Positions 1 through 6,942 of a stretch of 25,520 nt of DNA are shown here, one piece after another. Under the pieces are notes generated by a model that saw only the letters and a list, made by a program, of their open reading frames with translations, did no database searches and was not told the origin of the DNA. The DNA comes from JBKJZO01 sp046715235 (GTDB taxonomy: Bacteria; Actinomycetota; Actinomycetes; BP-191). Positions within the stretch are counted from its first letter, which is position 1, and each line of letters begins with the position of its first letter. The translations under genes were made by a program, and so were the position numbers. Location: NCBI GenBank assembly GCA_046715235.1, contig JBKJZO010000092.1, positions 1-25,520 on the forward strand, in the 5' to 3' direction.

Positions 1-461
1 GTCTCTTGCGGTATCTGCCCGCGGCCGCGTTCATCCCGCTGTTCATCCTCTGGCTGGGTCTGGGCGAAACCGCGAAGATCGGCCTGCTCATTCTCGGGGT
101 CGTCTTCTTCAACACGCTGATGACCGCCGACGTCGTGCGAGTCGTCCCGCGTGAGCTTCTTGAGGTGTCCTACACCCTCGGCGCGCGGCGCGGCGAAGTG
201 CTGCGCAAGGTGCTCATACCGCATGCGCTGCCCGGCATGATCGACGCGATGCGGGTCAACGCCGCGGCCGCCTGGAACATCGTCGTGGTGGCCGAGCTGA
301 TCGCCGCCACGTCAGGGCTCGGCTACCGGATCGTGCGCTCGCAGCGCTTCATGCAGACCGACCGCATCTTCGCCGTACTCGTGGTCATAGCACTGATCGG
401 GCTGATCATGGACCAGTCGCTTCGGCTGCTTCGCCAACGAGTAGGGCGGTGGGTGCGGTGA
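1..461 (+). CDS. ABC transporter permease, NitT/TauT (SsuC-like) type, 5'-truncated by window edge
   Basis: Inner-membrane permease of an importer of the nitrate/sulfonate/taurine/thiamine-precursor class. The reading frame is open from the first bases, so the N-terminus lies upstream; the TTG at 6 is probably internal. The visible ~151 residues hold hydrophobic segments and the cytoplasmic EAA-type loop, seen as EVSYTLGARRGEVLRKVLIP followed by HALP, which docks on the ATPase. The loop has the conserved Gly and the I-P-x-x-LP ending typical of this family. The stop TGA overlaps the start region of the ATPase gene (GTGA at 458-461), so the two are translationally coupled. The substrate-binding protein gene should lie upstream, outside the window. 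The substrate cannot be deduced. Confidence 0.9.
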   Translation, partial: LLRYLPAAAFIPLFILWLGLGETAKIGLLILGVVFFNTLMTADVVRVVPRELLEVSYTLGARRGEVLRKVLIPHALPGMIDAMRVNAAAAWNIVVVAELIAATSGLGYRIVRSQRFMQTDRIFAVLVVIALIGLIMDQSLRLLRQRVGRWVR

Positions 462-1249
462 CGGCCGAGCTGAAGTTGCGGGGTGTGGTCAAGGACTTCG
501 CGACGCGCAAGGGCGACGTGCGGGTGCTCGACGGCGTGGACTTCACTGTGTCCCCCGGTGAGTTCGTCTGCCTGGTCGGAGCCAGCGGCTCAGGCAAGTC
601 GACCATCCTGTCGCTGGTGGCCGGGCTGAGTCGCCCGACTGCAGGGCAGATCCTGCTCGATAATCGCGAGGTGACCGGGCCGGGCTCAGACCGGGGTCTG
701 GTCTTCCAAGCGAGCTCGCTCTATCCGTGGCGCTCCGTCGAGCGCAATGTCGGCTTCGCGCTGGAGCTGCTGCCGATCTCGAAAGCTGAACGGTCCCGCC
801 GGGTCGACTGGTACCTGGCCGAAATGGGGCTGACGCACCTGCGCAAGAGCCTGCCCAAGCAGCTCTCAGGTGGGCAGCAGCAGCGCGTCGCCATCGCCCG
901 TGCCCTAGCCTGCGAGCCCGAGGTGCTCTTGCTCGACGAGCCGTTCGGTGCGCTCGACGTACAAATCAAGGAGGACATGCAGGTCTTCATGCGCCGCGTC
1001 TGGCAGGACACCGGCACGACCATCGTCATGGTCACCCACGACGTGGAGGAGGCGGTGTTCCTCGGCCAGCGGGTCCTTGTGCTAGCCAGCGACCCCGGTC
1101 ACATCACCGAGGAAGTCGTGGTTGATCTGCCGGCCGATCGCGACCTGACCGTCAAACGCACCGCGCGGTTCGGCGAGCTGCGCGCCAGGGTCGAGGACTT
1201 AGTGAGAGCCCAGCACCGCCGCCACCTAGCCGTAGCCGACACGCACTAG
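449..1249 (+). CDS. ABC transporter ATP-binding protein, NitT/TauT (SsuB-like) type
   Basis: Cytoplasmic ATPase that powers the importer whose permease gene overlaps its start. All nucleotide-binding motifs are present: Walker A GASGSGKST (about residues 48-56), Q-loop VFQASSLYPW, signature LSGGQQQR, Walker B VLLLDEPFGALD, and switch histidine in MVTHD. About 266 residues is the usual size for SsuB/TauB-like subunits, with a C-terminal stretch after the H-loop typical of the group. GTG at 449 and GTG at 458 are both possible starts. The second makes a 4-nt GTGA overlap with the permease stop and may be the true one. The gene ends in a CTAG that also serves as the stop of a small opposite-strand ORF. 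Family assignment is firm; the substrate is unknown. Confidence 0.92.
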   Translation: MGAVTAELKLRGVVKDFATRKGDVRVLDGVDFTVSPGEFVCLVGASGSGKSTILSLVAGLSRPTAGQILLDNREVTGPGSDRGLVFQASSLYPWRSVERNVGFALELLPISKAERSRRVDWYLAEMGLTHLRKSLPKQLSGGQQQRVAIARALACEPEVLLLDEPFGALDVQIKEDMQVFMRRVWQDTGTTIVMVTHDVEEAVFLGQRVLVLASDPGHITEEVVVDLPADRDLTVKRTARFGELRARVEDLVRAQHRRHLAVADTH

Positions 1250-1383
1250 CACTCTGCTTCGGGGAGCCGGCCGAACGAGCAACGGATCTCAACAATCACG
1301 AAGAACGCAACTACCACCAGTCCAACAGCCACCAAGCTCAAGGTCACACGCTGCCGCAGGCTAGGCCGCGCTGGCAGGCGCAT
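1246..1383 (-). CDS. possible small single-pass membrane protein or histidine-kinase N-terminal remnant (doubtful)
   Basis: A 45-residue frame starting at ATG 1383 (or at TTG 1443, giving 65 residues). It contains one clear hydrophobic segment of about 19 residues (VTLSLVAVGLVVVAFFVIV) preceded by a basic stretch with RPSLRQRV. That layout resembles the very start of many actinobacterial sensor kinases, where an SLRxRL-type motif precedes the first membrane helix. The frame stops soon after the helix, so it is either a tiny membrane protein or a decayed fragment. No convincing ribosome binding site is seen. It lies about 180 nt downstream of the histidine kinase on the same strand and ends in the CTAG shared with the ABC ATPase stop. 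It may be spurious. The rest of the 1250-1561 gap shows nothing I can name. Confidence 0.25.
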   Translation of the reverse strand: MRLPARPSLRQRVTLSLVAVGLVVVAFFVIVEIRCSFGRLPEAEC

Positions 1384-1561
1384 CAGCTTGCTCGTCACTT
1401 CGAGCAAGGCACCCCCCGACGATCCCTGCCAGAAGCGCGACAATCAGGCCTCAACAGACCGCTACCCCCAGTCCCCCGAGTCGTCGCCCAGCCCCTGTCG
1501 GACACGTGCCAGATGCGCAGAGGGTACTGCCGCGGATCACCACAACAGCGGACTCCGCCGG

Positions 1562-2656
1562 TCAGACTGTTGCGGCCTTCTCGGCTGCGGCTTCGATCGG
1601 GTCGACGGTGACGGAGGTGGGGAGGCCGGTGCTCGGCAACTGGAGACGGAGTGTCGTACCTGCGTCGACGATGCTCGAGACCTCGAGCGACCCGCCCGCT
1701 AGGCGTGCCCGCTCGCGCAACAACCCGAGCCCGACGTGCCGGCCTTTCTCTGACTTCACCTGCGACGGATCGAACCCTGGCCCCGAGTCGGACACCGTTG
1801 CCGTGACCCATTCGTCGTCGATATCGAGAGTGGCCTGGGCCCAGTCGACGTCCGCGTGCTTGACGACGTTGAGCAATGACTCCTGGAAGAAGCGATAGAT
1901 GGTGATCGCACTCGCCAAAGGCAGCGGGTACGGACGGCTGGGCCAGCTGATCTCGACCCGCAACGCGTAGCGCTGGTCGAGGTCGGCACGCATCATGTCG
2001 ATCGCGGTTGCAAGGTCGCCGTCGCGTAGCGCGGGCGGACGGGTGCGAGCCATGACGGCACGCACTTGGTCCTCGGCATCCGCGACGTAGTCGGTCGCAC
2101 GCCGAATCGCCTCCGAGTCACCGACGGCGAGTTCGGCTCGGGCCAAAGCCAGCGACTGCGCGGCGGTGTCGTGCAGTTCAGCAGAAAGCTGGCCGCGGGC
2201 ACCTTCTTCAGCGGCGACGAGCCCAGACAACAGCTCGAACATGCCCGCGCTGGCGTTCTGCGCTGTCCGCCGGTAGCGCTCGGCCGTGTCGTCGGCTACG
2301 CGGGTACGGGCGGCAAGCGCTTCGATAGTTGCTACGAGGTCGCTGAGCTCCGCGAACGAGGCCGCCGCCGGGCCGATGGGCGACGAGTCGCGGTGTTGCA
2401 TCCGACGGAGGGCGCCGATCTGCACAGCTCGCACCTGTCGGCCGAGTCGTCGGGCAACAAGACCGCAGACCAGCCCAGCGAGTGCAGCTGTAACGACGCT
2501 GACCGCCGCAACGACGGGCAGGTCGCTCGGGTGCAACCGGCCCATCTGCGTCAGCAGACCACAGACCAGCGCGGCAACAGCAAGACATGACGCAGCGACC
2601 GACCCCCCTGCAAGCAGGAGAAGAGTCGGTCGCCAGCCGCGAACACGCGACAGCAC
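1562..2656 (-). CDS. sensor histidine kinase, NarL/DesK type (HisKA_3 + HATPase_c)
   Basis: A 364-residue membrane-bound kinase. Two hydrophobic segments (about 11-36 and 46-68) are followed by a linker and a dimerisation/phosphoacceptor helix with ELHDTAAQS, His162 being the phosphorylated residue of the HisKA_3 family. The ATP-binding domain has an N-box with QESLLNVVKHA (Asn263), a G1 box DSGPGF and a G2 box GLGLLRERA. GTG 2656 lies only 3 nt after the stop of the upstream membrane sensor gene, so translation is coupled. Kinases of this type signal to NarL/LuxR-type regulators, and one is encoded divergently at 6226-6897. The short extracytoplasmic loop suggests that sensing comes through the membrane or from the partner protein encoded just upstream. 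Activity looks intact; the signal is unknown. Confidence 0.9.
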   Translation of the reverse strand: MLSRVRGWRPTLLLLAGGSVAASCLAVAALVCGLLTQMGRLHPSDLPVVAAVSVVTAALAGLVCGLVARRLGRQVRAVQIGALRRMQHRDSSPIGPAAASFAELSDLVATIEALAARTRVADDTAERYRRTAQNASAGMFELLSGLVAAEEGARGQLSAELHDTAAQSLALARAELAVGDSEAIRRATDYVADAEDQVRAVMARTRPPALRDGDLATAIDMMRADLDQRYALRVEISWPSRPYPLPLASAITIYRFFQESLLNVVKHADVDWAQATLDIDDEWVTATVSDSGPGFDPSQVKSEKGRHVGLGLLRERARLAGGSLEVSSIVDAGTTLRLQLPSTGLPTSVTVDPIEAAAEKAATV

Positions 2657-2659
2657 TCG

Positions 2660-4096
2660 TTACCCCAGCTCCGCCAACACACCGGTAGTGGTCCATTCCG
2701 CCTCGGCTGGACGACGCGGCGCTGGCAAGTCGTCCATGGCGCCCGAAGCGCCGGCAAGATCCGGCTCCGCGGCAAGCGCGATCGCCCCCAGCAACGATGC
2801 AACCGCTCGCTCGACCGAGTGAAGTTCCTCGACGATCTCGTTGACCCCGCCAGAGTCGAGATCAATGCGATTCGGAGTGGCCAGCCGTGCCAGACGACTC
2901 GCTGATTCGCGAAGCATCACGAGGTTCGCCGCGGTTTCAGCGCCAATATCGCCAAGGTGGCGAGCCGCTTCGTCCGCCGCCTCGGCCCTGCCCAGCGCCG
3001 CGTCACGGGATGCAGTCAGATCGGCAACCGAAAGCCAAGCCTCGGCTTGACCGACCAACACCACCGCAAGGCCAACTTCACGCCGTCCGAACGCTCCCGC
3101 ACCGAAGGGGCGGACCGCGTTGATGACTGCAAGGGGGCTGTCGTCGGGGCCGAGCACCATCGAGCAGTAGGGCCGTCCATCAGTCACGCCAATGACGACT
3201 TGACCTGCGGCAAGCACTCGGATGACCCATTCCTGGTCAAACGCCGTCGGACCTACCCGCTCGCGCCTCGGAACGCCGTACTCGTCTCCGATGTAGCGCA
3301 TCGGCCCATCAGCGCCGTTGAGGATCAGTTCGACGTCGGCGCCCCCGAACAGACGGGCCGCGGCACTCAGAACAACCTGCGCGGAGATGTCGATGCTCTG
3401 GCCGGTGACACGCTCCTGACCACGCGCGAGCTCTGCAAACAGTTTGGCCTCAGCGGCACGTGCGGTCTCCTGGTCGTATGACCACCAGAGGAGGCCCATG
3501 GGCACGATGAGTCCCAGCAGGCCAAGTGGTGCCGTGATCGCGAGCCAGCCGGCCAGCAGTCCGATGGACGTGTTGCCCGACGAATGCAACGCGCTCAGCG
3601 GCGCACTTGCCCACAACATCGACCGGTACGACTTGCCTGTCATCGTTGCGACCGCGGCACCGACCAAGGTGTGGTTCAGAACCCAGAACACACCCATCCC
3701 GGCAATGGCGCCCATCAACCCGCCACCGAGGTACGTGGAGCAGGCGACCGCACCCGCCGTAGCCGCCCCGAACTGCGCGACGTTGAACCACAACTTCAGC
3801 CGCGGGGTGTGCAGGAATAGCTGTGCGGCGAGTACGCCGGTTGCCGCCGCGACGACGGCCCATCCTCCGTTCGACAACACCAGGGCCGCTCCCACCGCAC
3901 CCTCGGTAAGGGAGAACGTCCACCGCTGGCGGCCGAAGGTCATCTTGACAACAGCAAGCTCGCTACCGGCGACCGCCGCAACCAGGACAGGCAAGGCCCA
4001 CCAGGAAGAGTGGCCCCAGCCCGAGTAGAGCAGCCCGAGAATCGCGATGCCGGCGGCGCCGGTCGCGATCGCGCAAACTCTTCTGATTGGACTCAT
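2660..4096 (-). CDS. polytopic membrane sensor protein with GAF-like domain, no kinase domain
   Basis: A 478-residue protein. About the first 205 residues form roughly seven hydrophobic helices and resemble N-terminal membrane sensor regions of actinobacterial GGDEF/EAL or HD proteins, with a FSLTEGAVGAALVLSNGG motif and a KLWFNVAQFG motif. A short charged helix follows. Residues about 225-355 look GAF-like, with alternating strands and AAARLFGGADVELIL near the start. The C-terminus is helical and contains a SVADLTASRD-like connector. No HisKA, HATPase, GGDEF or HD signature is visible, so it is an accessory sensor. Its gene starts 9 nt after the Trp-pentad protein and ends 3 nt before the histidine kinase. 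I infer it feeds signals to that kinase. The GAF assignment is from pattern only. Confidence 0.7.
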   Translation of the reverse strand: MSPIRRVCAIATGAAGIAILGLLYSGWGHSSWWALPVLVAAVAGSELAVVKMTFGRQRWTFSLTEGAVGAALVLSNGGWAVVAAATGVLAAQLFLHTPRLKLWFNVAQFGAATAGAVACSTYLGGGLMGAIAGMGVFWVLNHTLVGAAVATMTGKSYRSMLWASAPLSALHSSGNTSIGLLAGWLAITAPLGLLGLIVPMGLLWWSYDQETARAAEAKLFAELARGQERVTGQSIDISAQVVLSAAARLFGGADVELILNGADGPMRYIGDEYGVPRRERVGPTAFDQEWVIRVLAAGQVVIGVTDGRPYCSMVLGPDDSPLAVINAVRPFGAGAFGRREVGLAVVLVGQAEAWLSVADLTASRDAALGRAEAADEAARHLGDIGAETAANLVMLRESASRLARLATPNRIDLDSGGVNEIVEELHSVERAVASLLGAIALAAEPDLAGASGAMDDLPAPRRPAEAEWTTTGVLAELG

Positions 4097-4105
4097 CGGA
4101 CGGAG

Positions 4106-4420
4106 CTACTCGCCCCAGCCCGAACCGGCCCAGCGGCTGGCGGCCCAGCGGCTCGCGGCCCAGCGGCTCGCGGCCCAGCGGCTCGCGTCCCAGTCGCTCT
4201 CAGCCCAGCGGCTCGCGTCCCAGTCACTGTCAGCCCAGCGGCTCGCGTCCCAGGCACTCGAGTCCCAGGCAACTGGGGCGACAGCGGGCGCAGCTACGGG
4301 CCTGACGGCCCGCTCGTGCTTCTTCGGCTTCGGTGCCGCCGAGGCCGGGGACATACCGGCGACGGACAAACCGATCACGAGCACGGACGCGCTCGCCATC
4401 TGGATGATTCGTCTCTTCAT
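4106..4420 (-). CDS. small secreted Trp-pentad repeat protein
   Basis: A 104-residue protein with a Sec signal peptide: basic MKRR, hydrophobic core ASVLVIGLSVAG, and likely cleavage after Ala28 in SPASA. A short Lys/Pro/Ala linker follows. From residue 52 on the protein is a strict five-residue repeat with Trp at 52, 57, 62, 67, 72, 77, 82, 87, 92, 97 and 102. Units are WDASR, WADSD, WAESD and WAASR. The start is supported by a near-perfect AAGGAGG about 9 nt before ATG 4420. The gene begins 5 nt after the subtilase stop and shares the same repeat with the subtilase tail, so the two products very probably act together outside the cell. I know of no assigned function. The repeat could form a stacked beta-solenoid or bind the cell wall, but that is inference. 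Confidence 0.8.
   Translation of the reverse strand: MKRRIIQMASASVLVIGLSVAGMSPASAAPKPKKHERAVRPVAAPAVAPVAWDSSAWDASRWADSDWDASRWAESDWDASRWAASRWAASRWAASRWAGSGWGE
4109..4267 (-). repeat. tandem 15-bp repeat encoding Trp pentads (small secreted protein)
   Basis: About ten to eleven tandem 15-bp units, read on the plus strand as variants of CCCAGCGGCTCGCGG. Several neighbouring units are identical or differ by one or two bases (4132-4190), while the 4190-4267 part is more diverged. Each unit encodes one Trp-containing pentapeptide. Near-identity at DNA level suggests recent expansion by slippage or unequal recombination, so unit number could vary between strains. Confidence 0.9.
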
Positions 4421-4425
4421 ACCGT

Positions 4426-5958
4426 TCAGTCCTCCTTGGACCAGGTGGCGGCAGACCAGGCTCGGGCTGTCCACGTGTTGGTGTCTGACCATGCGCGGGC
4501 GCCCCAACGACTTGCGCCCCAACGACTTGCACTCCAACGACTCGCATCCCAGGACTCGTCTGCCCAGCGGCTGGCATCGAAGACTGCCGCATTCCAGTCC
4601 TCGCGGGCCCAACGTCCGGCGGCCCAACGGCTTGCGGATTCCTCGAGCCAGTCGCCGCCCAGCCAGCTGTTTGCCAGCCAAGCCTCGACGTCAAGGTCGT
4701 CCTCTCCGGTTCCCGGGTTGTTGCGGCCGCGACCGTTGGGCTTCCAGAGGCGATGTGGTACGTCGACGAGGCCTTCGCCGGCGCCCTCGCCGCGCACCCT
4801 GGTGGCCGCTGCGCGAAGAGAGGTCTTGACCTCGCTCGGGTTCGCCCAGGGGAACTCCTGCAGGAACACCGCCGCGACGCCAGCCGTGACAGCGCTGGCT
4901 TGGCTGGTGCCTGACCCGCGGTAAAGACCGTTTGGCTGAAGCGACTGCGGGTTCTCTTGGGCGACGACGGAGTCGGCGGGCATCAGGGACAGGACGCCGA
5001 CGCCCGACGCCACGACGTCCGGCTTCGTTACCCCGTACACGTTGCCGTATCCGCTGAAATCAGCAACCTTGACCTTGTGGGTGCGTGTGTCCGCCGCACC
5101 CACCGTGATGATGTAGGGATCGAAGCCCGGGTCGCCGAGGCGGGCCGTCTCGTTGCCCGAGGACACCACTACGGCCAGTCCCGCACCGCGCAGCCGCTCG
5201 ACGGCATCCGTCAACGGGTCCGGTCCGTACGGCGTCCCCTCGACCAGCGGTGCGGAGAACGCGAATTCAACGACGTCGATTCGATCGGCGAAGAAGTGAA
5301 CCCACGACATCCCGGCGAGCACCTCCGACAACGAGGTCTCGCCGGTCCTGTCGGCAACCTTCACGTTGACGACGTCCGCAGCGGGTGCGACACCGAGTGC
5401 GTTGCCGCGCGAGCCGGGGGCTGGGCCTCCGGCGACGATGTTGGCCATGAACGTTCCGTGGCCGTACCCGTCGACGAACGACGCCTCACCCGAGGTGTCG
5501 ACACCGTCGTGAAGGCGACCGGACGCGCGGTTCAGAGCCGGAGTGTCCGAGATGCCCGTGTCGATGACCGCGACTGTGACGCCGCGCCCCGCCCGCGGCT
5601 TACCGGCGCGGCCGCTAAGCCCGTCGGCGGCGTAGACACTTTTGCCAGGCTTCTGCTTGTCGTTCTCGGTAGGACGCAGCGTGTAGTCCGGTACGACGGC
5701 GCGTACGCCGGCCCGGCCGCGCAGGCCATTGATGGCTTTGGTCGTGCCATTGACGACGACCGAGCCGAACTCGGGGAAGCTGGACACGACGTCGACGCCG
5801 CTCAGGGCGTCCTGCCCCGCGTTCGCGGTCAGGCTCACGACCATCTGCAGCCGGGTCTCGTCGGCGTGGGCACCTGTGCCAGGAGTGACCGCCAGACCGG
5901 CAAGCGCCAGCACGGACGAGAAGAACAGCGCCGTGTGTCGTCGCATCGTTGCGATCAC
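4426..5958 (-). CDS. secreted S8 (subtilisin-like) serine peptidase with C-terminal Trp-pentad tail
   Basis: A 510-residue exported protease. The signal peptide runs to about AHA32. Residues about 38-95 look like an I9-type propeptide. The S8 domain carries Asp133 (VIDTG), His167 (GYGHGT), oxyanion Asn269 (SSGNE) and Ser352 (GTSQAS), so the triad is complete. Most family members have GTSxAxP, whereas here Ala follows, a mild deviation. Residues 427-510 form a tail with 15 Trp, mostly five residues apart (DASRW, GASRW, SASRW); one position has Phe in place of Trp. GTG 5958 is preferred because GGGAGGG lies 8 nt upstream; ATG 5946 is the alternative. First gene of a four-gene operon with the pentad protein, membrane sensor and kinase. 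Substrate unknown; the tail may anchor the enzyme or pair with the small protein. Confidence 0.92.
   Translation of the reverse strand: MIATMRRHTALFFSSVLALAGLAVTPGTGAHADETRLQMVVSLTANAGQDALSGVDVVSSFPEFGSVVVNGTTKAINGLRGRAGVRAVVPDYTLRPTENDKQKPGKSVYAADGLSGRAGKPRAGRGVTVAVIDTGISDTPALNRASGRLHDGVDTSGEASFVDGYGHGTFMANIVAGGPAPGSRGNALGVAPAADVVNVKVADRTGETSLSEVLAGMSWVHFFADRIDVVEFAFSAPLVEGTPYGPDPLTDAVERLRGAGLAVVVSSGNETARLGDPGFDPYIITVGAADTRTHKVKVADFSGYGNVYGVTKPDVVASGVGVLSLMPADSVVAQENPQSLQPNGLYRGSGTSQASAVTAGVAAVFLQEFPWANPSEVKTSLRAAATRVRGEGAGEGLVDVPHRLWKPNGRGRNNPGTGEDDLDVEAWLANSWLGGDWLEESASRWAAGRWAREDWNAAVFDASRWADESWDASRWSASRWGASRWGARAWSDTNTWTARAWSAATWSKED
4441..4680 (-). repeat. Trp-pentad repeat region in the subtilase C-terminus
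   Basis: Encodes residues 427-506 of the protease, with 15 Trp residues. Spacing is five residues except for one gap of eight, one of six, and one of ten in which Phe fills the middle position. At DNA level the units are more diverged than those of the small downstream protein, so this copy looks older. DASRW units are shared between both proteins, which suggests that the small gene arose by duplication of the protease tail, or the reverse. Confidence 0.85.
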
Positions 5959-6225
5959 GTAAGGGCCCTCCCAGACCTTCGCGCCGACCCCACGGGGGAC
6001 CGACTACAGATGCTTCTTCGGCACCGGGAATGACCGACTTTCGCTCCGGACGCAGTTTGTTCCGGCTATCTGGCGGCGACTTTGAGCGTGCCTTCCGGCA
6101 ATCGGGTCAACGATTCCCCCGTCTGGGCTAAAGGGGCGGGTCATGCGCTCCGATCTGTCCATCTAGCGGCTCGAGATTCGGGCGGCACGAGAACGCCTGT
6201 ATCGAACGTTCAAATGGAGGCAGCT
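5959..6225. promoter_or_regulatory. divergent control region between subtilase operon and response regulator
   Basis: 267 nt without a gene, holding the promoters of both directions. TCCGG occurs at 6045-6049, 6061-6065 and 6094-6098, the last two 33 nt apart as CTTCCGGC/GTTCCGGC-like copies. An 8-bp palindrome GAACGTTC lies at 6204-6211, just before the regulator gene. A CCCC/GGGG dyad (5988-5998) sits in the subtilase leader. I cannot define -10/-35 boxes with confidence. These repeats are candidate regulator sites only. Confidence 0.5.
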
Positions 6226-6897
6226 GTGACGACCGTGGTAGAGACCCTCGGTGAGCAGGGCTTGGAAGCGGGTTTCACGGCGATGGTCGTCGACGACCAC
6301 CCGCTGGTCCGCGAGTCAATGGTCACGCGACTGCGAGCCATGGGTGCCCGCGACGTAATCGAGGCAGCCAGCATCGCCGAGGCCAGGGCCCGCGCGGCCG
6401 CCGGCTCCCGCGACGTGTGCGTCCTCGACCTCGGCCTGCCCGACGGCTCCGGCCTCGAGTTGCTCGCCGACCTGCGTGCCGCAGGCTGGACCAAACTCAT
6501 CGTTCTCTCCGCTGCTGACGACCCGTACTCGGTTCGCTCGGCGTTCGTCGCCGGCGCGCAGGGCTACCTGCTGAAGTCGGCGTCCCCGCACGTGGTTGTC
6601 GACGGCGTACGCCGGGTGCTTGACGGTGGCGTGTACGCCGACCCGTCGGTGGCTTCGCTGCTCGCGGCCGGCCTGCGCGGCGGACCAGTCGGCGAAGGCA
6701 TCAACGAGCTCTCCGGCCGCGAGGTCGAGGTTCTGAAGCTGGTCGCGGACGGACAGTCGAACAAGCAGATCGGCGAGCTCCTCGGTCTGTCAGCGCTCAC
6801 CGTGAAGAGTCACCTGGCCCGGATCGCCCGCAAGCTGGGCACCGGCGACCGCGCCGAGATGGTCGCCCTGGCCATGCGCGCCGGCGTGATTCGCTAA
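6226..6897 (+). CDS. response regulator, NarL/LuxR family
   Basis: A 223-residue cytoplasmic transcription factor. The receiver domain has the acidic pair Asp23-Asp24, phosphoacceptor Asp68 (VCVLDLGLPDGSG), Ser95 and Lys117, so the phosphorylation pocket is complete. The C-terminal LuxR helix-turn-helix begins at about residue 160 (ELSGREVEVLKLVADG) with recognition helix SALTVKSHLARI. GTG 6226 is chosen because GGAGG lies 5 nt upstream; ATG 6214 overlaps that site and is less likely. It is divergent from the subtilase/kinase operon, and its class matches the HisKA_3 kinase there. It also lies directly upstream of RNase D, the position I recall for the orphan sporulation regulator whiI in Streptomyces. 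Either partnership is possible; the intact pocket favours true phosphorylation. Confidence 0.9.
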   Translation: MTTVVETLGEQGLEAGFTAMVVDDHPLVRESMVTRLRAMGARDVIEAASIAEARARAAAGSRDVCVLDLGLPDGSGLELLADLRAAGWTKLIVLSAADDPYSVRSAFVAGAQGYLLKSASPHVVVDGVRRVLDGGVYADPSVASLLAAGLRGGPVGEGINELSGREVEVLKLVADGQSNKQIGELLGLSALTVKSHLARIARKLGTGDRAEMVALAMRAGVIR

Positions 6898-6942
6898 GTC
6901 AGCAACCCCTCTCGGTGGGCAATCCGCGGCCACGCCTGGCAC

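Noticed and set aside
1395..1811. 138-residue minus-strand frame overlapping the kinase 3' end
   Set aside because: Arg/Gly-rich shadow in another frame; the kinase frame continues through with conserved G boxes.
4109..4267. Possible CRISPR-like array
   Set aside because: Repeats are 15 bp, directly tandem, without spacers and in frame with a coding gene.
4010..4924. Long plus-strand open frames full of Ala/Pro/Gly or Gln/Arg/Leu repeats opposite the Trp-pentad genes
   Set aside because: They are antisense readings of the 15-bp tandem repeats; no start signals, and the minus-strand genes have a signal peptide, Shine-Dalgarno and catalytic motifs.
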